The notes under the pieces: model-generated
The model's input: the letters and a program-made list of their open reading frames with translations, nothing else
Told to the model about the DNA's origin: nothing
Databases searched by the model: none
From: Oscillatoria sp. SIO1A7
GTDB taxonomy: Bacteria; Cyanobacteriota; Cyanobacteriia; Cyanobacteriales; Laspinemataceae
Direction of reading: 5' to 3'
DNA: 64,000 bases
Assembly (NCBI GenBank): GCA_010672965.1
Contig: JAAHFN010000024.1
Span: forward strand, 35,422 to 99,421
Part shown: piece after piece, positions 43,432 through 52,955 of the stretch
Layout of the letters: the number at the start of each line of letters is the position of its first letter
Position numbering within the stretch: position 1 is the stretch's first letter
Translations under genes and position numbers: made by a program

Positions 43432-44796
43432 ATGAATCAAGATAGGCTATTTCGGCAAACTCGCTGGCGATTAGCAAGTTGGTATGCGGGGGTGATGGGC
43501 GTTATTTTTAGCTTGTCTGGATTGGGACTTTACGAAGCGATCGCTCATGCCCACTGGGTAACTTTCGACCGCGAAATATCCTCGGTAGCCGGGACTATTC
43601 ACGATAGCCTAGAGCCTTTGTTGAAACAACCGGGAATTATAGAACCGGAGACGCGCAGACTCTTACCAGATTTATGTTTGGCCGATGCTAGTTTTGACGC
43701 CAACTGTAGCGGAGCAGCGGAAACGAACGACAAAGGGGAGAAACGAAGGCACGCGATCGGGGCAGTTAGCCAAGGAAATTATTATGTGCGTTTGTTAGAT
43801 AAGTCTGGAAACTTGCTTGCTTGGGCGGGAACCGAATTGGAATTGCCCGCTGCCGCCGATAGAGAAGTGTGGCAAACTTTCGCGGATAGCAGGGGCGTTC
43901 GCTATCGGCATATCTCGGTGATGTTGCATTCCCGAGATAATCGCGATTGGGGATACTTGCAGGTGGGGCGATCGCTTCAGGATTGGGATGACTATTTATC
44001 CGTCGTAACGGTAACGATTTTGATGGGTTTGCCCCTCGCTTTGCTTTTAGTTGGCGCTCCCAGTTGGTGGTTGGCCGGATTGGCAATGCAGCCGATTTAC
44101 CAATCCTATCGCCAAATGCAACAATTTACCGCTGATGCCGCTCACGAATTGCGCACGCCCCTGGCTGCTATTCGCGCGACAGTAGAATCGACCTTAAGAC
44201 TCCAGCACCTTGACGAAACCGAAGCTCGCGATACGCTCTCGACCGTGGAGCGACAAAACGATCGCTTGTCTCAATTGGTTAAAGACCTCTTGCTTTTGTC
44301 TCGCATGGATCGCCAAGCCTTAGCGTCAAAAAAAATAACCTGTCATTTGCAGGATATAATCGGCGATATCGAAGAAGAGTTAGCGGTTTTAGCAGTGAAA
44401 GCCGAGGTGAAATTAACCCGAGATATCCGGGTAAAAGATTCTTTGTCGCTGGAGGGAGACGAACGGCAACTCTATCGGATGCTTTATAATCTAGTCGCCA
44501 ATGCTATCCAATACAGCAGCTCGGGCTCAGAAGTGACGATCGCTCTAGAGCGCTGGCAGCAATATGCTCTTATTCAGGTAAAAGATAGCGGCATTGGCAT
44601 AGCCCCAGATCGGCATAAGCGGATTTTTGATAGATTTTATCGGGCAAATAGCGATCGCTCTCGTTCTTCTGGCGGTGCCGGATTGGGACTGCCCATAGCA
44701 GAAGCGATCGCTCGCTCCCACAATGGCAGTATCCAAGTTGAAAGCGAACTGGGCAAAGGCAGCATTTTTACTATTCGCTTGCCTCTCAATAATTAG
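43432..44796 (+). CDS. rppB: Sensor histidine kinase, RppB-like
   Basis: About 454 residues from the ATG at 43432 (MNQDRLFRQTRWRLASWYAG), matching the RppB N-terminus; the longer open frame upstream is repeat DNA. TM1 is at about 16-36, a periplasmic sensing domain at about 38-185, TM2 at about 188-212, the phospho-acceptor His238 in AADAAHELRTPLAAI-type context (read here TADAAHELRTP), then N (NLVANAIQYSS), G1 (DSGIGIAPD) and G2 (GGAGLGLPIAEAI) boxes. The stop codon TAG lies in a TAGGGTGTAGGG repeat. Likely signal: copper or redox state. Confidence 0.88.
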   Translation: MNQDRLFRQTRWRLASWYAGVMGVIFSLSGLGLYEAIAHAHWVTFDREISSVAGTIHDSLEPLLKQPGIIEPETRRLLPDLCLADASFDANCSGAAETNDKGEKRRHAIGAVSQGNYYVRLLDKSGNLLAWAGTELELPAAADREVWQTFADSRGVRYRHISVMLHSRDNRDWGYLQVGRSLQDWDDYLSVVTVTILMGLPLALLLVGAPSWWLAGLAMQPIYQSYRQMQQFTADAAHELRTPLAAIRATVESTLRLQHLDETEARDTLSTVERQNDRLSQLVKDLLLLSRMDRQALASKKITCHLQDIIGDIEEELAVLAVKAEVKLTRDIRVKDSLSLEGDERQLYRMLYNLVANAIQYSSSGSEVTIALERWQQYALIQVKDSGIGIAPDRHKRIFDRFYRANSDRSRSSGGAGLGLPIAEAIARSHNGSIQVESELGKGSIFTIRLPLNN

Positions 44797-45028
44797 GGTG
44801 TAGGGAGAGGGGGACACAGAAGCAGGAAAACCCAATTCTAGCCTGCCCCCGGGAATAGACGAGTTGCTGCTGAGTTAGAAGAGCGATCGAGCCATTTGCA
44901 ATGGTTGCGATTAGAAAGCGATCGCATCCCAGAGACAATCTTTAGCTGCAACCAACAACCTCGGGGTCGGGATGCTTCGCCCCCGACCCCGCAACCCGCA
45001 CCTTGTTTTAACTCGTCTTGTAACTCAT

Positions 45029-46114
45029 TTAAAACAGCAGCCTCATTCCTCCCAAAACTGAAAAGTCATCTACGCTCTCCCCTTCTTCTCTAGCTAGATC
45101 GGCAGTTTCGCCAAACTTGCGACTCCAGTTAATACCAATATAGGGAGCGAATTGCCGACTAAACTCGTAGCGCATTCGCACGCCAAGCTCGATATCGTTA
45201 ATCCCTGAGCCGACGCCAAACTCTTCTACTTTTTGTGCCGCCAGATTGGTTTCCAATTCTGGTTGTAAGATTAAGCGCTGAGAGAGAAGTAACTGGTATT
45301 CGGCAACAAAACGTGCCGATAAGTCGCCATCTTCGCTGATAAAAATGGCAGTATCTAGCTCAAATAGATAGGGTGCCAAACCTTGAATTCCAATAATCCC
45401 AAAGGCGCGTCCCCTATCTTGCTCAGAACCATAGAGCCTGTCATAGCGCAAGCCAGCTTGGAAATCCCAGAAAGACGAAATTAATTGACCGTAAAGCAGT
45501 TGGACTTCTGCCTCTCCATCTCCATCCTCCGGGGCAATATCTCCCTCGCTTTTAATCCAAAGCCGCTCGTAGTCGCCGCCAATCCAACTGATAATTTCCC
45601 AATTTAACAAATTCTCGCCGTCATGGCCGCGATACTCTAACCGCTCCACCAGCAGCAAAGAATAAATTTTACTGTCATTGACGGGTTCTGGCCAATCTTC
45701 TTTTTGGGCAAAGTCAGGAGCGTCGTTATTATCTTCTGCCAGATTGTAATCTGTCTGAATATCCTTTGCAAGATTTTCCGGCACAAGGTTGTCCGGCACA
45801 AGATTTTCTGGCGATCGCAGCCCTAGTTCTGGGTTGGCTATTTCAAAATAAGGTGCGATCGCTTCATTTGCCATAACTTCATTTGCCATCGCTTCATTTG
45901 CCATAGCACTTTCGGGCAAAGTTATCCCGCTCTTTCCCCTAGACTCGCCAGTTATCTCCATTCGCTCGATCGCTTCCATGCCGAAAGTTGCGATCGATTC
46001 TTGCCACTCCTCCCCTCGCGTCTCTGGAGCGTAAACCAAAAGGCTCGTTAAACTGCCAAGGTAACATAGCAATCCCGCCATAGCCCTGCGTCTTTTTGCA
46101 TCACCAATTCTCAT
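45029..46114 (-). CDS. copB: CopB-family outer-membrane copper resistance protein
   Basis: A 361-residue protein with a signal-like N-terminus, an acidic linker with MANEAMANEV-type Met repeats (about residues 70-85), and a C-terminal beta-barrel region with CopB hallmarks (LLVERLEYR; WIKSEGD; VQLLYGQLISSFWDFQAGLRYD; YEFSRQFAPYIGINW). It starts directly after the copA stop codon, so the two are co-transcribed. It probably exports or sequesters copper at the outer membrane. Confidence 0.88.
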   Translation of the reverse strand: MRIGDAKRRRAMAGLLCYLGSLTSLLVYAPETRGEEWQESIATFGMEAIERMEITGESRGKSGITLPESAMANEAMANEVMANEAIAPYFEIANPELGLRSPENLVPDNLVPENLAKDIQTDYNLAEDNNDAPDFAQKEDWPEPVNDSKIYSLLLVERLEYRGHDGENLLNWEIISWIGGDYERLWIKSEGDIAPEDGDGEAEVQLLYGQLISSFWDFQAGLRYDRLYGSEQDRGRAFGIIGIQGLAPYLFELDTAIFISEDGDLSARFVAEYQLLLSQRLILQPELETNLAAQKVEEFGVGSGINDIELGVRMRYEFSRQFAPYIGINWSRKFGETADLAREEGESVDDFSVLGGMRLLF

Positions 46115-47980
46115 TTAGCTTGCCTCCGTCGGACGCTCGACAACAGCTACAGTACGAAACATCCCGGCTTTCATGTGATACATCAGGTGACAGTGGAAAG
46201 CCCAATTACCGGGCGCATCTACATTGATTTCTACCGCTAACTTCTCCGCAGGTTTGACAATAATCGTATGCTTGCGCGGTTTGTATGCCCCCGCTCCATT
46301 GTCCAGCTCCATCCACATTCCGTGCAGGTGAATGGGATGCTCCATCATGGTGTCGTTAACCATAATCAGGCGCAGCCGTTCGCCATTATAAAAAGTAATT
46401 TGTTTTTGCTCTGAATATTTCTTGCCATCAAACGACCACATATACCGTTCCATATTGCCAGTAAGATGTAGCTCTAGCTCTCGCTCTGGCTTTCTTTGGT
46501 CATAACCGGGAGCTATACTACGCAGATCGGTATAGACTAAAACGCGAGTTCCGGTATTTTCCAAGCCAATCCCCGGTTCGTGGAGCCGACTTTGCGCCAT
46601 CATTGGCTCTCCTGCATTTCCCGAACCATGACTCTCCCCACTGTGCATCTCTTCTGTATTGTTCGACATATCCTGGTTCGACATATCGTGGTTTGACATC
46701 GACATATCGTGGTTCATATTAGAATGGCCGTTATCCCCCGACATATCGTGGTTCGACATATCGTGGTTCATATTAGAATGCCCCGACATATCGTGGTTCA
46801 TATTAGAATGGCCATTATGCCCCGACATATCGTGGTTCATTCCCGAGCTTACCGACATATCGTGGTTTGACATATCGTGGTGATTCATGCCCATATCTGC
46901 ATGGGTGCGAACGGGGCGATCGCGCCTTTTGGGAATTGGTGCGCTCATTCCCTGACGAATTGCTAAAGTACCCCGAGCATAGCCGCTGCGATCCATAGTT
47001 TCCGCAAAAATCGTGTAAGCCTGCTCTCCGTCTGGCTCTACAATCGCATCATAAGTTTCCGCAACTCCAATGCGGAATTCCTCTACAGTAACTGGTTGCA
47101 CGTTTTGACCGTCTGCTTGAACCACCGTCATTTTCAATCCGGGGATGCGAACGTCAAAGAAAGTCATCGCCGAAGCATTAATAAACCGGAGCCGAACCTT
47201 CTGGCCTGGTTTAAAAATTGCAGTCCAGTTAGACTCTGGCGCTAGCCCGTTCATTAAATAAGTGTAAGTCGCTCCGGTAACGTCGGCAATATCGGTCGGA
47301 TCCATCCGCATCCGCCCCCAAGGCAAATCCTCAAAAAAAGTTGCTACCGTTCGTCGTTGGTAATTGTAATAAGCGCTCATTTTTTTGAGATTGGCCAGAA
47401 CCTTATGAGGATCTTCAAACGTCCAGTCCGAGAGCATTACCACATAATCTAAGTCGTACTCAAATGGATCTGGCTCGATAGGGTCGATAATAATCGGACC
47501 AAAATGCCCCCGTTGTTCTTGCAATCCGCTGTGACTGTGATACCAATAAGTGCCGCTCTGATTAACCGGAAATTGATAAGTAAAAGTGTTTCCGGGGTTA
47601 ATTCCGGCAAAGCTCAACCCGGGCACCCCATCCATATTGGGAGGGAGAATGATACCATGCCAATGAATCGAGGTATCTTCTTTAAGCTGATTAGTTACTT
47701 TAATTGTCGCCGTTTGTCCCTCACGCCAGCGTATTAAAGGTGCTGGCACAGAGCCGTTAACCGTTAAAGCCTTGGCATCGCGATCGCCTATTTTCAGGGC
47801 GGTTTCCCGAACTTGCAGGGCTATCACATCAGGATACTCAGGTTTGTCTTGAGATTGTTTCGCCCCAGACAAGGCTTTGGCATAGCTAGGAATTAGTGGC
47901 TCTAATCCTACTGCTATACCCATGCCGGTGGCGAACCGTAAAAAATTGCGCCTGTTTAGAAGATTTTCTTTAAAGTACAT
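46115..47980 (-). CDS. copA: Periplasmic multicopper oxidase CopA with Met/His-rich insert
   Basis: A 621-residue oxidase that detoxifies Cu(I). The Tat signal has twin Arg at 10-11 (RRNFLRF). Copper ligands are visible: HWHG (106-109), HSHSG (148-152), HPIHLHGM, and HCHLMYHMKAGM (His596-Met607) with the type 1 Cys597. Between the second and third cupredoxin domains is a copper-binding insert made of about a dozen NHDMS/GHSNMNHDMS-like repeats (DNA about 46650-46905). It forms an operon with copB, and a TTTCAT direct repeat stands upstream. Confidence 0.95.
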   Translation of the reverse strand: MYFKENLLNRRNFLRFATGMGIAVGLEPLIPSYAKALSGAKQSQDKPEYPDVIALQVRETALKIGDRDAKALTVNGSVPAPLIRWREGQTATIKVTNQLKEDTSIHWHGIILPPNMDGVPGLSFAGINPGNTFTYQFPVNQSGTYWYHSHSGLQEQRGHFGPIIIDPIEPDPFEYDLDYVVMLSDWTFEDPHKVLANLKKMSAYYNYQRRTVATFFEDLPWGRMRMDPTDIADVTGATYTYLMNGLAPESNWTAIFKPGQKVRLRFINASAMTFFDVRIPGLKMTVVQADGQNVQPVTVEEFRIGVAETYDAIVEPDGEQAYTIFAETMDRSGYARGTLAIRQGMSAPIPKRRDRPVRTHADMGMNHHDMSNHDMSVSSGMNHDMSGHNGHSNMNHDMSGHSNMNHDMSNHDMSGDNGHSNMNHDMSMSNHDMSNQDMSNNTEEMHSGESHGSGNAGEPMMAQSRLHEPGIGLENTGTRVLVYTDLRSIAPGYDQRKPERELELHLTGNMERYMWSFDGKKYSEQKQITFYNGERLRLIMVNDTMMEHPIHLHGMWMELDNGAGAYKPRKHTIIVKPAEKLAVEINVDAPGNWAFHCHLMYHMKAGMFRTVAVVERPTEAS

Positions 47981-48155
47981 AGTCTGGTATTTTTGAGGAT
48001 AGATCTAATTTGCAATAGAATCAAAAAGCTTTAACCGAGAGTCTTAACTCCGGCGATCGCCAGTCTGCCAAGACTAAGCTCTCTTGTAGTCGGGTCGCAC
48101 GATTCGGCCCCCCGGTTTTACAGGGTTCTATCTTTTACTAGCCTGAGCCTAAAAA

Positions 48156-48172
48156 ATGAAATGAAGATGAAA
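48156..48172 (-). promoter_or_regulatory. TTTCAT-N5-TTTCAT direct repeat upstream of copA
   Basis: Read on the minus strand, TTTCAT occurs twice with an 11-bp period (48172-48167 and 48161-48156), the spacing expected for a dimer of an OmpR-family regulator. It lies about 175 bp upstream of the copA start. Binding by the neighbouring RppA-like regulator is inference. Confidence 0.5.
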
Positions 48173-48362
48173 TAATAAAAAAATTGAAAAGCAAAAACGC
48201 AAATTAGTTTTTTTGAGAAACGCTGTATCCTCGCAGCAAACTATTGCTTTGTTAAGGTAGTTTTAAATAATTTTGCGATTTCTCAAGTCGCTTAATCTCC
48301 AATACCCGATGCACTCCTGAGGCGCAACGACCAAGTATGTCCTGAGCCCTGTATAAGGGACC

Positions 48363-48467
48363 CAATTATTAATTAACTGCTTATTAATTATTTGTGTTAT
48401 AAAATAATGACATACATAATTTATGTAGGGACCTTAAGACAAAATAAATGTCAATATTTTTTGACAT
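48363..48467. promoter_or_regulatory. Cluster of AT-rich symmetric motifs
   Basis: TTATTAATTA is directly repeated (at about 48367 and 48381); TACATAATTTATGTA is a palindrome (48413-48427); and ATGTCAA/TTGACAT arms lie at 48448-48454 and 48461-48467. These look like protein-binding sites or a promoter region for one of the divergent genes. Confidence 0.45.
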
Positions 48468-48697
48468 AGAGAGTGCCGAATCGCCTATAAATGCGTATAA
48501 ATGCTCAAAATAACCTGGAAATAAGCGGTCATCGCCTTGCTATAACCAAAAATTTTCTGCAAGATATAAGCAGTTGAAAGCGATCCCTTGCGATCCCAAA
48601 GAAAATAAGGTTTTTGGGCAGACCAAGGATGAAGCAGGGACACAGAGAAAAACTGGTGGCGGCGGCTGAGCCTGGTATTAACGAGTGAAGTCCGCAA

Positions 48698-48745
48698 CCC
48701 CTAGCGGGGAAATGTCTAGCTGGGAAGCTAGTCAGCCCAGCTAGA
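48698..48745 (+). ncRNA. Candidate structured RNA element (two hairpins)
   Basis: CCCCTAGCGGGG (48698-48709) is a short hairpin. TCTAGCTGGG (48715-48724) pairs perfectly with CCCAGCTAGA (48736-48745) around an 11-nt loop. No U-tract follows. Strand is assumed from the downstream DUF4912 gene. Confidence 0.3.
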
Positions 48746-48973
48746 CAGTCCAATCTAGCAAGCAAGGATCGCTAAGCCGAAAACAGGTTCATAAGCGGGC
48801 CTAGTCAAAAAGGCGGCGATCGCCACAGCGATCGGCTTCTATAAGTAAAAAAGGCCGCAGGGGCGGCGCAATCGGGCAAATACCTTTTCGGCGAAATTAT
48901 CCCAATCATGCCTAAATATTGCCGCCCTTAAGTCGCAAGCTACCTGCTATCAAACCTATCGGAGGCCAAATCA

Positions 48974-50218
48974 ATGGCAAAAGAACGCCCCCCATTAGAA
49001 GAGATGACCCTGCGACAACTGCGCAAAGTTGCCAGCGAATACGGCATCTCTCGTTACAGCCGGATGCGCAAGTCGCAACTGATGGCTTCAATTCAAGAAA
49101 AACAACGTACCAAAATTTCTATCGGTTCATCTACTCAACTGGAGGCACAAGAAGAAGTGGAAGCAGCAAAATTCGAGCTAGGCCAAGAAGACAGAACCGG
49201 CGGTAGCCTCGCTTCTGTAGATGAGGAAATCGGCGATCTCCCCGGCGGCTACGGCGAAAGTCGGATTGTACTGATGCCTCGCGATCCCCAATGGGCTTAT
49301 TGCTACTGGGATATCCCCAACGAGAGCAAAGAAGAATTCAGAAAGCAAGGGGGACAGCAACTCGCCCTGCGCATTTACGACGTTACCGACGTTAACCTCG
49401 AACACCAAAGCCCCCACAGCATCCAGGAATATCCCTGCGACGAGCTGGCTCGGGAGTGGTATTTGCCCATTCCAGTAAGCGATCGCGACTACGTTGCCGA
49501 CATCGGCTACCGTTGTGCCGACGGCCGCTGGCTAGTTATCGCTCGTTCTATCCCCGTCCACATTCCTCCTGTCTATCCTTCTGACTGGATTGAAGACCAC
49601 TTCATTACCGTTGACTGGGAAGAAGACCTGCGGGGCAAAACTGTCTTCGAGCTTGTTCCTCCCGAGAAGAAATCTCCAGAACCAGTCGAAGAGAACCCCC
49701 TCTACGACGAAGTATTTGGCATGGCTCAAGATGCCGAAGCCGCTCGCGTTGCCGGTTCTATGTTCGGCTCCATGCAGCATGTTGCCGGCTCGGTTACCGC
49801 AATTCCTTCTCAAGCAATCAGCTCCTACGTCTTCCCCTCTGGCGTCGGAATGTGGGCAGCTCCCACCATGTCCGGTATCAATATGTCTGGGGTAGGAATG
49901 TCTGGCGCTGGCTTCTCCGCCTCCGGCATCCCCATGCGTCCTCGCAAGTTCTGGCTCGTCGCCGATGCCGAACTAATCGTTTATGGCGCTACCGAACCCG
50001 ATGCCACCGTCACTATCGGCGGTCGTCCCATCAAACTCAATCCCGATGGCACTTTCCGCTTCCAAATGTCCTTCCAAGATGGACTGATAGACTATCCCAT
50101 CATGGCAGTAGCTGCCGACGGCGAACAAACTCGCTCTATTCACATGAAGTTCAACCGCGAAACTCCTTCGCGCAATACCAACACCAAAGAAGAAGCAGTG
50201 GAAGAACTGGTTGTATAA
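48974..50218 (+). CDS. DUF4912-domain protein with N-terminal SAP/Rho-N-like motif
   Basis: A 414-residue protein with GGAGG 9 bp before the ATG. Residues about 8-45 (LEEMTLRQLRKVASEYGISRYSRMRKSQLMASI) look like a SAP/Rho-N nucleic-acid binding helix pair. A DUF4912 block follows (about 95-245; RIVLMPRDPQWAYCYWDIP and later RYRCADGRWLVIARS-like text). Then come a Met/Gly/Ser-rich stretch (about 290-325, MSGINMSGVGMSGAG) and a beta-sandwich end (AELIVYGATEPDATVTIGGRPIKLNPDGTFRFQ). Role unknown; nucleic-acid binding is suggested by the first motif only. A terminator follows at 50366-50391. Confidence 0.8.
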   Translation: MAKERPPLEEMTLRQLRKVASEYGISRYSRMRKSQLMASIQEKQRTKISIGSSTQLEAQEEVEAAKFELGQEDRTGGSLASVDEEIGDLPGGYGESRIVLMPRDPQWAYCYWDIPNESKEEFRKQGGQQLALRIYDVTDVNLEHQSPHSIQEYPCDELAREWYLPIPVSDRDYVADIGYRCADGRWLVIARSIPVHIPPVYPSDWIEDHFITVDWEEDLRGKTVFELVPPEKKSPEPVEENPLYDEVFGMAQDAEAARVAGSMFGSMQHVAGSVTAIPSQAISSYVFPSGVGMWAAPTMSGINMSGVGMSGAGFSASGIPMRPRKFWLVADAELIVYGATEPDATVTIGGRPIKLNPDGTFRFQMSFQDGLIDYPIMAVAADGEQTRSIHMKFNRETPSRNTNTKEEAVEELVV

Positions 50219-50260
50219 AAACTAGGGTGTAGGGTGTAGGGTGTAGGGTGTAGGGTTTAA
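50219..50260. repeat. GGGTGTA heptamer array after the DUF4912 gene
   Basis: Four copies of GGGTGTA begin 6 bp after the stop codon. This is the second common heptamer type in the window. Confidence 0.9.
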
Positions 50261-50361
50261 ACCGTAAGCCCTACGCTACTTTACAAAATTATTCCCCCAC
50301 CCTTATAAAGATATGTTTTTTAATTGGTTGTAAATTGTGAAGAGGAAAGCTACCCTTCAAA

Positions 50362-50391
50362 GCTCCCGTCGATATAGGCGGGTTTTTTATT
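50362..50391 (+). terminator. Rho-independent terminator
   Basis: CCCGTC and GGCGGG arms (one G-U pair) around the loop GATATA are followed by TTTTTTATTTT. It would end the DUF4912 transcript. Confidence 0.7.
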
Positions 50392-50443
50392 TTCTACCAA
50401 AAGATCCTCGCGATCGCCTCATTGCTCTAAGCCAAGATTAATA

Positions 50444-50836
50444 ATGAATATGGATATCCTCGAAATAATCAAGCAAGACTACCAAAGATTTCCCGCCGAC
50501 CCAACCTATAGCATCTACGCCAACGATGTATATTTCCAAGACCCGATGACTAGCTTTCGGGGAATCGATCGCTATCGGCAAATGATTGGTTTTATGAGCA
50601 ACTGGTTTAAGCAAATTCAATTGGACTTGCACGACATACGGCGGGATGGAGATACCATCAAAACCCGCTGGACCCTCAACTGGACTACTCCTTTGCCCTG
50701 GAAGCCAAGAATCTCTATTCCCGGAAGCAGCGAACTCCAACTCAACTCAGAAGAATTAATCGCTTCCCACATCGACTATTGGGACATCTCTCGCTTTGAG
50801 GTTCTCAAGCAGCACTTCCCGGGGAAAAATAACTAA
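50444..50836 (+). CDS. DUF2358-family protein (SnoaL/NTF2-like)
   Basis: A 130-residue protein: MDILEIIKQDYQRFPADPTYSIYANDVYFQDPMTSFRGIDRYRQMI, then TRWTLNWTTPLPWKPRI. This is the DUF2358 pattern, with an NTF2-like cone fold expected. No catalytic role is known to me. Conserved in cyanobacteria and plants. The ATG at 50444 starts MNMDIL; a second Met two codons in is the alternative. A MITE-like element begins directly at its stop codon. Confidence 0.8.
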   Translation: MNMDILEIIKQDYQRFPADPTYSIYANDVYFQDPMTSFRGIDRYRQMIGFMSNWFKQIQLDLHDIRRDGDTIKTRWTLNWTTPLPWKPRISIPGSSELQLNSEELIASHIDYWDISRFEVLKQHFPGKNN

Positions 50837-51327
50837 AACGCAAATTGGACGATTTAATTATACATATAGGGTTTAGTGCGCGGTGCGGCAAGCTACAAAT
50901 AGTATCTCGGCGTAAATCCTGTAAAAATAATATCAAATCCGGTTAAACAGTCACAATCTTTGTAGGGGCAATCCCAAGAGCGATTCTCAGGGGCGGAGAC
51001 GCTTCGCGAACGCCCCGGCCGCCTTAGACCAACCGGGGCGGGCACGGGGAACCCCTACGGGATTTATGGAACAGCGGAAGCGGATTTGATATGACTATAT
51101 GCAGGAATAGCACAAGACTTACGCAGGGGCATTGTAGGGTGCCGCACTGCGCACCAGACAGCAATCCTGCGCGCCAGACAGCAATTTGTAGGGTGCCGCA
51201 CTGCGCGCCAGCAGCAATCCTATAAGAAAGCGTAGGCCCTAAAACTGACTTGCATAAGTCCTGTAAAGTAAAGTAATGTAAATAAATAAATTAATGTAAA
51301 CATTTCTCAGGCAAAGTTGAAAAATAG
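50837..51327. mobile_element. Three adjacent MITE-like elements
   Basis: About 50836-50921: a GGACTTACGCA-family copy (ACGCAAATTGGACG...CGGCGTAAATCCTG). About 50931-51094: an ATATCAAATCCGGTTAAA...GCGGATTTGATAT copy with a GTAGGGGCAATCCC core. About 51113-51264: a GACTTACGCA...TGCATAAGTCCTG copy with three GTAGGGTGCCGCACTGCGC units. The remainder is AT-rich leader of the ArsA-like gene. Confidence 0.8.
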
Positions 51328-52500
51328 ATGCGCTTAATCCTAATGACCGGCAAGGGCGGAGTGGGCAAAACCTCCGTAGCAGCCGCCACGGGCCTCCGCT
51401 GTGCCGAACTGGGCTACAAGACTTTGGTTTTGAGTACCGACCCCGCCCATTCCCTGGCAGACAGCTTTGATATGGAAATGGGTCACGACCCCCGGCAGGT
51501 GCGTCCCAACCTCTGGGGCGCAGAACTGGATGCCCTCGTAGAGTTGGAAGCAAATTGGGGCGCGGTCAAGCGCTATATTACCGAAGTGCTGCAAGCCAGA
51601 GGTCTCGATGGCGTACAGGCAGAAGAGCTGGCTATCTTGCCCGGGATGGATGAGATTTTTGGCCTGGTTCGCATGAAGCGCCATTACGATGAAGGCACTT
51701 TTGACGTTCTGATTATCGACTCCGCTCCTACGGGAACCGCACTCCGGTTGTTGAGTTTGCCAGAAGTCTCCGGCTGGTATATGAGAAGGTTTTACAAACC
51801 TTTACAAGGGATATCTGCGGTTCTCAGGCCCCTGGTCGAGCCGCTGTTTAAGCCCATCGTCGGTTTCTCTTTGCCCGATAACGAAGTTATGGACGCGCCT
51901 TATGAGTTTTACGAGCAGATTGAGGCGCTGGAAAAAGTTTTGACCGATAGCACCCAAACTTCGGTGCGCTTGGTAACCAATCCCGAGAAAATGGTGATTA
52001 AGGAGTCTCTGCGCGCCCATGCTTATTTGAGTCTATATAATGTGGGCACCGATATGGTAGTTGCCAATCGGATTATTCCCGATGAAGTGACCGACCCGTT
52101 CTTCCAGCGCTGGAAAGAAAATCAAAAGCAATACAAAGAAGAAATTCACGAAAATTTCAGCCCTTTGCCAGTGAAAGAAGTTCCTCTGTATTCCGAGGAA
52201 ATGTGCGGGTTGCCGGCGCTAGAGCGGCTGAAAGAAACTCTCTATGCGGACGAAGATCCGACCCAAGTTTATTATAAAGAGACGACAGTGCGGGTGGTGC
52301 AGGAGCAAAATCAATATAGTTTGGAGCTGTATTTGCCGGGAGTGCCAAAAGACCAAATTCAGCTCAGCAAGACCGGCGACGAGCTGAACGTGCGCATTGG
52401 CAATCACCGCCGCAATTTGGTTTTGCCCCAAGCTTTGGCAGCTTTGCAACCGGCTGGGGCGAAGATGGAGGAGGATTATTTGAAGATTCGCTTTGCTTAG
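51328..52500 (+). CDS. ArsA/GET3-like ATPase with C-terminal Hsp20-like domain
   Basis: A 390-residue P-loop ATPase. The P-loop GKGGVGKTS (8-16), switch [11 protein letters not shown], switch [16 protein letters not shown], and EEL/RRFYKPL helices mark the ArsA/TRC40 family. Residues about 315-388 form an alpha-crystallin-like beta domain ([38 protein letters not shown]) typical of cyanobacterial and plastid members. Likely role: handling tail-anchored or other hydrophobic proteins; arsenite export is less likely because no arsB is nearby. A single ATPase half rather than the tandem ArsA. Confidence 0.9.
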   Translation: MRLILMTGKGGVGKTSVAAATGLRCAELGYKTLVLSTDPAHSLADSFDMEMGHDPRQVRPNLWGAELDALVELEANWGAVKRYITEVLQARGLDGVQAEELAILPGMDEIFGLVRMKRHYDEGTFDVLIIDSAPTGTALRLLSLPEVSGWYMRRFYKPLQGISAVLRPLVEPLFKPIVGFSLPDNEVMDAPYEFYEQIEALEKVLTDSTQTSVRLVTNPEKMVIKESLRAHAYLSLYNVGTDMVVANRIIPDEVTDPFFQRWKENQKQYKEEIHENFSPLPVKEVPLYSEEMCGLPALERLKETLYADEDPTQVYYKETTVRVVQEQNQYSLELYLPGVPKDQIQLSKTGDELNVRIGNHRRNLVLPQALAALQPAGAKMEEDYLKIRFA

Positions 52501-52955
52501 GGAGGGAGAAGGATAGAGAAAGGATGCGATCGCGGTTTTGATTTTTTGATTGATGCTATAAGTCGCCCGAAGTCGCCCGAGGTTTGTCGAGACGATCGCC
52601 TTGGGCGGCTTTATGATAAGGATGGGAAGGAAGGCGATCGCTTCAATTCCAAAGGAGGCGCTAAAGCCAATCCGCTTCTAGCATTGCAGCTAGGGGGATA
52701 TGCTTACGATCGTGATTGGCTCCGCCAAAAAACAGCAGATTTCAGCTCTGCTCCCTATCCTAGAAGACTCTAATAAATCTGAAAATCGCTAAAATGGTTA
52801 TCTGTTGGTAATGGATTTATAGAAAGCAGATTCTGGCTCTGCTCCTTAGCTAAATTGACAAAAATGTGTTAAAAGCTTGTCTGGTATAGTATAATGTAAG
52901 CTATCGTATTGATTACCTACTCTCTATCAACAGACAGAAATAAAGGAGGCTGAAA
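52501..52955. repeat. Intergenic region with repeat copy 1 of a 1.45-kb-spaced pair
   Basis: About 52524-52640 carries GCGATCGCGGTTTTGATTTTTTGATTGATGC, AAGTCGCCCGA units and TTGGGCGGCTT, closely matching 53980-54085. The remainder is AT-rich and leads to the small-protein gene. No convincing gene. Confidence 0.75.

Larger units (their letters stand above)
47981..48973. other. Divergent intergenic region between copA and the DUF4912 gene, 990 bp
   Basis: No gene seen. Holds a putative regulator binding site for copA (48156-48172), AT-rich direct and inverted repeats (48363-48467), a double hairpin (48698-48745), and GGAGG before the DUF4912 start. The stretch 48470-48660 is unassigned. Confidence 0.6.

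Noticed and set aside
46659..46883. Reverse-frame repeat protein opposite the CopA Met/His insert
   Set aside because: It is the antisense shadow of the NHDMS repeats in copA.
52546..52773. 75-residue frame after the ArsA-like gene
   Set aside because: Composed of the repeat also found at 53980 and HIP1 sites; no start signal.
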